Part shown: positions 55,805-64,000 of the stretch, in pieces
Position numbering within the stretch: the stretch's first letter is position 1
Layout of the letters: the number at the start of each line of letters is the position of its first letter
Assembly (NCBI GenBank): GCA_963921935.1
Contig: OY998175.1
Span: 158,656,809-158,720,808, forward strand
DNA: 64,000 nucleotides
From: Galeruca laticollis
Lineage: Eukaryota > Arthropoda > Insecta > Coleoptera > Chrysomelidae
Direction of reading: 5' to 3'
Translations under genes and position numbers: made by a program
The notes under the pieces: generated by a model
The model's database searches: none
Seen by the model: only the letters and a program-made list of their open reading frames with translations
What the model was told of the DNA's origin: nothing

Positions 55805-56780
55805 TTAAACTTATCATTTTCGCATCTGTGGCTCTGAACAATATTCTATCATAAAATTGTCACTTGTATACACTTCGGGGTATGTATCGTGCTATCTAAC
55901 CGAAATTTCTCCAAAAATAACCAAAAATGTAGTATATCTGGATTTATAGGACTCGCTGTACACGCTCTCGTCAGCTAAAAATCAATAGGGAATATCTGTG
56001 AGACCCCTTGAGCAATATTGGATCATAAAATTGGTCACTTGTATTCACTGGGGAGGCTGTATCGTGCTAACAAACTGAAAATTCTCTAAAAATGACAAAA
56101 ATTTGGTACTTCAAGTACTATAGCACCCGTTGTACTGGCTCTAGTGAGCTGAACATTGATAGGGTTCAGCTTTGAGTTGCTCTGAATAATATACAATCAT
56201 AAAATTGATCACTTGTATATACTTCGGAGGCTGTATCCTGTTAACAAACTGAAATTTCTCCAAAAATGACAAAAATGTCGTACATAAAGTACTATAGCAC
56301 CTGTTGTTCTGAATCTGGTGAGCTGAAAATCAATGGGGTACATCTGTGAGATGTTTTGAATAATATTCCATCATAAAATTGGTGACTTGTTGAACTCCGG
56401 AGACTGTATCGTGCTAACAAACTCAAGAAATTACAAATATTTCGTACTTCAAGTACCATAGCACCCGTTGTACTGGCTCTGGTGAGCTGAAAATCGATAG
56501 GGTTCATCTGTGACATGTCCTTCACAATATTCAATCATAAAATTGGTGACTTGTTTCACTCCGGAGGCTGTATCGTGCTAACAAGACATGTAACGAAAAG
56601 TGGCCGACAACGACGACGACATACACACAGGATTTTTTCTCTAAAAACCATTTTTTCATGTTGTTGTGGATTGAAATCATAAAAATAACTCAACATTTTT
56701 TTCAAAATTCCAATTTTTATTTGGGGCAAACCAATACTTTTCTCGCATATTAGATAGGTTGGGGGGGGGGGGGGAAAGTG
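55805..56780 (-). mobile_element. HLE copy 4
   Basis: Oriented on minus: the central block and left end lie at 56585-56780, the right end at about 55805 (TTTTCGCATCTGTGG; hairpin degenerate). Five units begin near 55873, 56047, 56222, 56396 and 56559, giving a period of about 170-175 bp. The usual CCGCCCAACC left end has become CCCCCCCCCCCCCCAACC (G-run 56763-56774 on plus). It inserted beside, or into the left edge of, the hAT pseudogene. Confidence 0.75.
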
Positions 56781-56789
56781 AAATTGGTT

Positions 56790-58340
56790 ATTAAATATGG
56801 ACCTTGTAAACTAACTGGGCCGTTTCCTCAACCGATAGAGGCAGTTGTTTTCGACAACGCATTATTTTGCAAAATCAAAAAGTTGGAAATGCCTAGGCCG
56901 GGGTGGTATTATTCCTTGAAACAAAACGTCTGATACTGCGATCCTTGTTGGTTATTTGGCGATAGAACACTTTTTTAAAAACAGTTGGGTACAAGGAATA
57001 TCCAATTGGACCATGCTATTCAGAAAAATCAATAAACATGCCATTGCCATATTGAATCATGTGTAATTTATGATACTTGGAAGGCAAATAAATGTATAGA
57101 TTCTCACATGGAATCTACCCTCAGGAGGGAAACAAATATTTGGAGGCAGATTTTACGTACTATTATATATGTTACATTGACTTTGGCTACATGCAATCTC
57201 TCATTTAGAGAGCACAGAATGACATATAATGAAGATGAGGACATTGTAGGTGGTGACAATTTTCTATGAATAGTAGATTTACTAAGGACATACGATCCAA
57301 TTTTGCAACAATTACGGGAGAAACCAACCAAGTGGGTCGATTAGGTAACTAAGTACAGCAGTAAAAAATGAGCTTATCAATCTAGTGGCAGCACAACCAG
57401 AAACTGAAATAATTATTGAAATTAGAGACGCTCCTTTTTTCAATTATTTTGTACACAACACAAGAATTTCAAAAATAGACCAACTTAGCTTGATATTTCG
57501 ATTTATTAAAATTATCAAAGACGAAGACACACACATGCCAAAAGACATTAAGATTATGGAAGTTTTTACTGTATTTTTTTGCTGTGAAAGATCACACTGT
57601 TACTCATCAGAGTTGTTAAATTTTGTTATTAATATGTTTACGAAAAAAATATCGAGATTTCTAAATATCTTACGATGCATGGTAGCTTTGCCTGATTACA
57701 AAGAAATGTTACTTGCTTTAGCACATATAATTTTAAGACACTAGCCAAACGAAAGAACTGAGGTAGCAATGTTAAAAAACGTATCGAAAAATTTTATTTT
57801 ATTTTGCATCTCTTTATTTACAATCCAAGGACTGTGAGATAATAAAAGCTGCAACTTATTTGGGGAGTGCATACACGGAAATGGTAAACTGTAAAGATAA
57901 ATTTGATGAACTAGAAAGTGAAACAATTATTTTGGCTGACAGTTGGGGCGTGAAAATGGGTTTATTGAAAAACGGCGGAAAATAGTGAAAAAGCATTATG
58001 ATGAACTAATAAGCGATCATTCGTTTCCCGATTTAGAAGAAGATTTCAAAATATCAGTACATAAAGCTACCCTCGATATTGTTACCAATCAAGTTGTCAA
58101 GTGTTCATAATGTTTATTCAAAATTTAACTTTTAACAATTCCTGTAACTACCGCTTCTGCGAAGAGATCATTTTCGAAATTTAAAAAGTATTAAAAATTA
58201 TTTAAGGAGTAGTATATCACAATCAAGACTTAGTAGCTTGGCTCTATTGAGCATTTGAAACAAAAGAACTCATGGCTTAAGTCATGATCATCTGATCAAT
58301 TTTTTTGCAGAAAGTAAAAGCAGAAAAAAGTTTTTCAGTA
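56790..58340 (+). pseudogene. hAT-type transposase, ZMYM1-like, decayed
   Basis: The TTF-type zinc finger region is visible near 56875-56990: KKLEMPRPGWYYSLKQN, DPCWLFGDRTLFKNSWVQGI, SNWTMLFRKINKHA. The core open stretch 57385-57741 begins NLVAAQPETEIIIEIRDAPF and has ISKIDQLSLIFRFIKI, the DUF4371-like segment of these proteins. The C-terminal hAT dimerisation region (58050-58310) reads, across frames, VHKATLDIVTNQVVKC, TTASAKRSFSKFKKY and LRSSISQSRLSSLALL. Many stops and shifts. ZMYM1-like sequences are hAT-derived and common in insects. Confidence 0.75.
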
Positions 58341-59450
58341 GGCGTGACATTTGGGTATGATGCCCGGTGACACTCGGCCTAGCTACACCACTGATTGGTA
58401 TAATTTATAATAAAGGAAGTGAATACTTTAGCACAATAGTTAACCAGAGCTAATCCCCTGTAGGGGGAAATATAAATATACAAGATCAGAAAGTCAACAC
58501 CAATTTCAAAAAAATTGTTTTGGAGCACTAGAATCTCGTATCGGACTAGTGCAGAAAGTATCTGAGAGGTCCTTCTCGTGTAGCTGCTGTGCCAAATAAT
58601 AACAAAGTTACAATCAAATGATAAAATAGCAAACTATATTTATCTTTCTATTGAGATTACATTGACATGTCATGTGGAGAGGTTGCAGGTGTACCTACTT
58701 ATCATCGTAGAATCCACACGTCTCGGTGCCAAGATGTATAGTAGGCGCAAGAGATATAGTGCGAACTTTAAGGTATTGGCTTATCGTTTGATTTGAATAC
58801 CGTCATAGTCCAGTCAATAATACAATTTTAAATGCTCATTTGACGATGTATTAATTTAATATTACAATTTCAACTAATAATCGTTGAAATGTATTTAATA
58901 ATTTGATAATTATCAAATACATTTATCAACTGTCTAACGATTATTTTAACCCGCAATTATGGAACGCCATCCTACTTTCTAAGATACTTAGCGTTAATGT
59001 ATAGAACAAAATGCATTCCTTCAAACAATACGAACCTATTTATATTTAAAAACATCTTAAACATAACACCAGACAATTAACATTATCTTATATCTAGTTT
59101 TATTAAGAAGAATCAGGAATATAAATTTGAAATAACTTATTATTTTTCCCATCTTTTACTGAACGATAAGTATATTTTGAGATGGCAATTTTTTCGAACA
59201 TAACAGGTGTTCATCACAGATAACTCACACTCGTTCATTAATTGGTAGGCTGACATCAAAAGAAAGAGTGTAGTGTTTTTCTGAGGAATTTGTGTGAGTA
59301 CATATTTATTATATAGCAATTATATTTTTAGTTAAAAATCAAATATTTATAATGTAGTGTCCTTGGGAAATATCGAGTTCAGTGTAAAAGATTGTGTGTT
59401 ACAGCAACGAAAATTTAAATAATTGTGATCATGTGAAAACAGGATTCGCC
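58341..59450. other. A+T-rich stretch without recognised features
   Basis: No ORF with a recognisable domain. AATAATCGTTGAAATGTATT (58879) and its partial inverse ATACATTTATCAACTG... near 58915 give a weak palindrome. Confidence 0.45.
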
Positions 59451-59454
59451 GTCA

Positions 59455-59835
59455 TTTAAATTTGGAAACACAGAAAATATGTTTAAATGTGTATAAGAAT
59501 CTACGGGAAAAGTTTGGTTTCGATGGGCAATAATGGGCGAAACTTGGTATGGTACACACGGTTAAGAAAGGATGGACTGATGGGTCAAAAATATGTATGC
59601 CAACAATGCCTGCAAACAAAGGATCCAGACTCATTATTGTACATTGCGGTGGAAATGAAGGATGGGTTCCAAATGCCTTAAAAATATGTGGAAAAAAATG
59701 GAAGAGATTGCAACGTTGACTATCATAAGAACATATTTTGAATTCACATTGATCCCGAACTTAGAGCCAAATGGTGTTGTAGTTCTTGACAACGCTTCTT
59801 ATCATTCAGTACTCCGCAAGTTTTGCAATCTATAA
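59455..59835 (+). pseudogene. DDE_3-type (IS630/Tc1-mariner superfamily) transposase fragment
   Basis: Alternating frames read VYKNLREKFGFDGQ, WAKLGMVHTVKKGWTDGSKI, MPANKGSRLIIVHCGGNEGW, VPNALKICGKKW and, after 60 bp, LIPNLEPNGVVVLDNASYHS. These match the insect DDE_3 transposase pattern KGWTDGS..., KGxRLIIVHaGxxxGFVPNAL, LIPNLxPNSVxVxDNAxYH. The second Asp (LDNASYH) is present; the region of the first is missing and the C-terminus ends soon after. TIRs were not found. Confidence 0.7.
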
Positions 59836-60265
59836 TAGTCATGATGACAGTAATTAAAAGTCACAAAAATTATGTATTAATTAAATGAAGCTTGAGTCAT
59901 GGAATACGAAACACTCATTTATTTTTTTAATAAAAGCGAAATTGATAATTATTTTGATAAAATAACAAGTAGTTAAGCGCTACAGTGTGACGCATACTTA
60001 GACTTCTAAACAGTAATTTCAGTTTTGTGTACAATTATATCAGCCAATATTTTTAATACTCACTACAATAACAAAACACTGAAACAAAACACTCTATATC
60101 CAACAAAAATAATGAGAAATTCAAATGAAAATATACAATCACTATGTGTCAAGATTTTTTAAAATGACAGCTGTCAGAAGAAGTATAAATAAATCCTTAT
60201 GAATACAACCAAATAATGTTGTTAGTCGCTATCTCTTTTCAACATTATGATGTCATAATAACCGA
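59836..60265. other. A+T-rich stretch without recognised features
   Basis: No coding sequence or repeats recognised. Confidence 0.45.
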
Positions 60266-60267
60266 AA

Positions 60268-60932
60268 TTCACTGTTTCGGCCCTTACTTTGGGGAATCTA
60301 CTCATATTACGTTTTTAAATGAAATTAACTGTTTCTAAACAATTCCACAATATAATGAAAAAAATGGTAAAAACTCTATAAAAACTGAAAATTGTCTCGA
60401 TATTACACTAATAACGGAAGTTACATTTCATGTCATGCCTACCTGATGTTTAATAATTATTTTTGGCACAAAATTATTAAATGTAAGAACAAAAATATCT
60501 CCAATAAAAAAGTCTGGTATATATTAACTTAAATGTCCAGAATGTAATGCTGCCTATTTGGGTCAAAACCTTGGAAATTTTGAAATTAGACACAGTGAAC
60601 ACTTACGTGCGTTCAGAATAAAACTACCAGATAAATCCCACTACGCAAAACATCAACTTGACACCGTAGATTCATTGACAACTAACACAGAACTAGAAGT
60701 ACTACATATTTGTAATAAGAAACATGAACTAGATTCCCTTGAAGAATTAGAAATTAGAAGACACATACCCACAGTATGAAGTCGTAAATGAACAGATAAT
60801 TCTAGCGAGTTTTCCACTTTTAAACTGTCTTCTTGAGTAAGAATTGTAACGATCAGCAGATATAGTTTTCCTAGTTTCCTACATCAATGCACAATTACAC
60901 TGATCTTAAATGAGAAAAAGATATCCTTCGAA
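60268..60932 (+). mobile_element. Second Penelope-like element, internally deleted
   Basis: A diverged pseudo-LTR (60268-60470: CACTGTTTCGGCCCTTACTT, CTACCTGATGTTTAATAATT) is followed at once by the GIY-YIG end of the PLE ORF (60525-60778): KCPECNAAYLGQNLGNFEIR, HSEHLRAFR and LEVLHICNKKHELDSLEELE, then a terminus GATCTTAAATGAGAAAAAGA like that of the first PLE. RT is deleted. The hammerhead core is destroyed. Relative to the ORF, the pseudo-LTR is in the opposite orientation to that of the main copy. Confidence 0.75.
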
Positions 60933-60934
60933 TT

Positions 60935-61150
60935 GAATCGGATTCGTCTTTCTCTTTTTCGTAAGTAGAGCAGCTTCTGTCTTTTCAGGGGCTAATTCTA
61001 GCCCTTTATTCTCGAGCCAGTTTGATACCCGTTGAAGCGCATTGTTGGCTATATTCATCAGGGTTTCTTCGGATTTTGCAACTACAACCAATATCATCAG
61101 GCAAGGCTATTAACGCAACACCTGCTGGTTGCGCTAGTCTCAAGTTTTTT
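60935..61150 (-). pseudogene. LINE RT fragment (R1/Jockey-like)
   Basis: The minus strand reads AQPAGVALIALPDDIG, shifts frame, then LVVVAKSEETLMNIANNALQ and VSNWLENKGLELAPEKTEAA, LLTKKRK. This is the RT active-site region (F/YADD, here PDD) and the next motif (W....GL.LaPeKTE...). A one-base shift separates the two parts. Nothing of the rest of the element is recognised. Confidence 0.75.
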
Positions 61151-62271
61151 TTTAAGTTTAATATATCTTTATTGACAATCGACTTCGATTCCCTTAATAC
61201 ATATAAGTACAAGAAAAAATAAAATGAGAGTGCCGATGGTCTGGCGATTCTTGATCTTGATGTGTGCGTCTGTTTGAGTAACTGGCTCCTTGCGATTAAC
61301 TCGCATTCTCCATGTGTTTTGATTCTTCAACTAACTTTGTCCCCGGTATATATTTCTCGCTCCTTAAAAGTTTCGGCTGGGTGCTCCCTTCCTGTTGATG
61401 TTTCTGTGCCTAATATGCAAGTACAGGGTAAACAACTGAGAACGCCGGCTGTCGGTCACATTTCAAAAAATGATCATGGTAAAATTTAAAAAAATAATAC
61501 TTTAAGGAAAATTACCCAGAAAAATAGGTGGAAAATATTGTTGAGTGCTTAAAATATCTGCTAGGGGGTGGAATGAATACTTAAAAACATATAATACTGT
61601 GATTATCTCAAAAAAAAGACACGCTAAGGGTATCCTAGAAATACAATTTTTGACATATTGATGAGATTATGAAAAATTTAGTTAGGGAATGTTTGCCCTT
61701 ATTCTTCAAATAAGGAGTGGGGTAGGTTCAAAGCTGTTAAAAACAAATGACAAACTTTTTTCGGTTTTTAACCGATTTGAATGTTTTTGGCGTCATTTAA
61801 AAGACTTTTGACTCTTTAATAAGATATACTTAACAAAAATAACAAAATCAAACTATTTTTTCAACGCCGTAACAGTCGACATTTGCCACATTTTTGTCGT
61901 AAATTTCAAATGTAATTAGGCATGTTTTTAAATTCTGATGAAAAGAGAATAAAAAATAAGGAAGCTACTGAAAAACGCAAGCCTAATTCTTGATACTATT
62001 CCAACATATAAGATTAATTATTGAAAAATTAAAAAAATGCTTCATTTTACAATTGAAATTTCCGAGAAAAATGGAAAAAATGTTGACCTATTGACATAGC
62101 GCCCCCTAGCGCTTACAAAATCTTATTAACAAGAAAAAACCCTTTGAAATGAGGCCAAAATCAATAATATCGATTAAAAAACGAAAACGTTATACGACAT
62201 TTGTTCAGAAGTTTTATCCTTCCCCCACCCATTATTTGAAGAAAAATTTCGAAAAGTCCCTAATTAATTTT

Positions 62272-63686
62272 TTCCACTACTAGCTTTGAAGTTGACAATT
62301 ATTGCGTCCTCTAGCCAACTGAGAAGTTGAATTTCTCTATTAGTGGTTAATAATTGTTTCTATTAGTAACCTAGGTCAATAATGGACAAATTCAAATGTT
62401 TTGAGTATCCAGGGATAGTACTTTAACAAAAAAGCGTGCAACATAATTTTGTATACCCAGGAGAATATCTTTAACGTATTTGCTGTTTGAAATTACCTAA
62501 CACGATAAAATTATTTGAATAACAGTGCCATTAATTTTAAATTCACGCTCAACCAATAATAACTGATGACATCTCGTAACTACAACATGGCAATAATTAC
62601 AAACGTTGGGTGCGTTCAGAAAACCCAACTGTTGCCTAACCGTTGGGTGAATGTTCTATGAACGCACTTTGATCAGTGAGCGAAACTCAACATGTTTGGT
62701 GAGCGGACGCCATTTTTGTAAGCAGTTCTCAAGTGCGCTCACGGAGTACAACACATTGCAGATTGTGATGTTTTTATATTATTGCAATAAATACAGAAAT
62801 AAAATACAACATAGCATTATACGCTGGAAATATTTCTTCATAATAATTCCTGTTTTTATCACAAATACCAAGTCTTCTCACGTTATAATCATGTGGTAAT
62901 GGTTCCTGCAAATCGTCTATTGCATCATCATATTTCTGTTTATATCAATTATATTACCATCATCTAATATATGATTTTAATTTTTCAATATTCAAGATAC
63001 ATCCACAATGAACAAATTAACAATTACAATCAGTACATTTAGCCGTAGAACCTTGTAAGCGGTCCATGCAGTTCATCATTCATAATTTTAGTAATTATTC
63101 TTAACACTTTACGTAGCAGTTTCTCCACTTCTTCTTTCTCTGATTTGATGGCTTTGACATTTCAACATTGACAAAGAGGGCGCGACCAAAAATCAGCTAA
63201 TGTGAATGCAAAATTCCGATGACGTTCCGAGTTTAACTTTTCTAAGTACTAATATTGTAATTGCATTGTATATGAAGCTTTATACTTTCCAAAAAATGAT
63301 CGTTCAGAAGGCACACGTCAACCGTTCGTTGCTAGTGAGCGCTCACTCAACGGTTGAATTATAAGTTATGTTTCCTAAACGCACCCGTTATTTGAAAATA
63401 AGTTTTACTAGTGGAAATGTTAACCTGCATCCGACTACTTGATTTTTGTTTTATTAGTAGAAAGGCGAATTTGCATTCCTGTGCTACTCGATTTTCACAA
63501 GAAAAAATTCTATTTTTAATTTTTCTCATAAATTTGGCTAGTAATGGAAAAAATTGTATATTGTGGTGAAGACATTTATAAGCATCGCATCTTATTCCGC
63601 TTGGGGCAAAGCCCCTCACGAAATAACCTTGATGCTCGGTCAACAATAACAGTCTTCACCACCTTGGTGTATAATATACTATTTTT
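62272..63686. mobile_element. Unclassified insert in foldback copy B
   Basis: Comparison with copy A shows that this sequence interrupts the right arm between AATTAATTTTTT and AATCTCATAAATATTT. An ATTTTT-like direct repeat may flank it. Its right end, CTTGGTGTATAATATACTAT, also occurs at 47897. The pieces on either side of the inner MITE total about 630 bp and are non-coding. Superfamily unknown. Confidence 0.55.
62608..63386. mobile_element. PIF/Harbinger-type MITE
   Basis: The ends are GGGTGCGTTCAGAAAACC at 62608 and, on the other strand at 63386, GGGTGCGTTTAGGAAACA. Similarity extends about 45 bp inward through CAACCGTTGAGTGA / TAACCGTTGGGTGA. A direct GTT flanks both ends (62605-62607 and 63387-63389), the 3-bp duplication expected for PIF/Harbinger. 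The 779-bp interior has no transposase. It differs from the autonomous Harbinger at 31.56 kb in its TIR sequence. Confidence 0.85.
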
Positions 63687-64000
63687 CAGAATCTCATAAA
63701 TATTTTGAATAATTTTATTTTTAGGTCACCTTTAGGTCTTTTTTGGAGATAATCACAGTATTATGTTTTCGAGTGTTCATTACACCCACTAGCTCTTATT
63801 TTATAAACGATTTTCCAGCGATTTTCAGGGTCATTTTCCTCAAGGTACTTTTTTTCAAATATGTACCATGATTCTTTTCGAAGATATGCAACGGCCACTT
63901 CGTCGAAGAGCTACTCAGCTACACGTTACATTAGTTTTTCACCCTGTATATTTAAAATGAAAAAGCAATAAAGGATTTAAATAGTATATTCACTATTAAT

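Larger units (their letters stand above)
61423..63947. mobile_element. Foldback element, copy B, interrupted
   Basis: The left part (61423-62271) and right part (63687-63947) match copy A from ACAGGGTAAACAACTGAGA to TTAGTTTTTCACCCTGTA. Homology with copy A also covers about 25 bp outside the left end (GATGTTTCTGTGCCTAAT, 61397) and about 55 bp outside the right end, to the window edge, so the foldback sits inside a larger repeat. An insert of about 1.4 kb splits it near 62272. Confidence 0.8.

Noticed and set aside
60340..60430. Hammerhead motif in the 60.3 kb pseudo-LTR
   Set aside because: The CTGANGA and GAAAC elements are both changed (AATTGTCTCGATATTACAC remains), so no core is left.
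1..64000. tRNA, rRNA or CRISPR features
   Set aside because: I found no cloverleaf-type sequence with anticodon and TTC-loop consensus, no rRNA core, and no regularly spaced short repeats of CRISPR type; the repeats seen are transposon-related.

Overview
This window looks like insect nuclear DNA: it is A+T-rich, coding pieces carry GT-AG introns, and almost everything recognisable belongs to eukaryotic transposable-element families common in insects. I could not determine the order or species. I see no intact single-copy host gene, no tRNA or rRNA gene and no CRISPR array. Every coding piece of useful length is a transposon or retrotransposon ORF, nearly all with stops, frameshifts or missing parts.

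Layout. 0-2.3 kb: degenerate repeats, then two Penelope-type pseudo-LTRs fused head to head. 2.5-4.7 kb: two copies of a tandem-repeat-bearing element (called HLE here, Helitron-like). 5.2-8.6 kb: a decayed Gypsy retrotransposon interrupted by another HLE copy. 9.3-12.7 kb: a DNA transposon with a DUF4806-like ORF followed by a CACTA/EnSpm-like (TNP2-type) transposase. 16.2-21.6 kb: a LINE with a DUF4780-like ORF1 and an EN-RT-RNase H ORF2; a complementary defective copy lies at 49.7-51.1 kb. 24.1-27.2 kb: a Penelope-like element (RT plus GIY-YIG) between direct pseudo-LTRs that carry hammerhead-ribozyme motifs; it cuts a CR1/Jockey-like LINE (27.2-28.6 kb). 30.1-35.9 kb: a pogo-like element with TIRs and TA duplications, containing a 2.95 kb PIF/Harbinger element with its own TIRs and 3-bp duplication. 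37.9-40.7 kb: a THAP-domain P-element transposase with introns. 44-48 kb: a large foldback element and other repeats. 48.9-55.7 kb: LINE ORF1 remnants, an endonuclease fragment and a nearly perfect 203-bp-arm palindrome. 55.8-58.3 kb: another HLE copy and a ZMYM1-like hAT pseudogene. 59.4-61.2 kb: DDE_3 transposase, second Penelope-like and LINE fragments. 61.4-64 kb: a second foldback copy containing a further insert, which itself contains a Harbinger MITE.

The main interest is structural. Nested insertions with readable target-site duplications give a relative chronology. One short-repeat family has Helitron-like 3' architecture. Retroelement pseudo-LTRs carry self-cleaving ribozyme motifs. 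I found no clear new multi-gene system. The best candidates for something undescribed are the HLE family, the long hairpin at 53.9-54.3 kb, and an ORF1-like protein family seen twice (48.9-49.7 and 54.4-55.0 kb).
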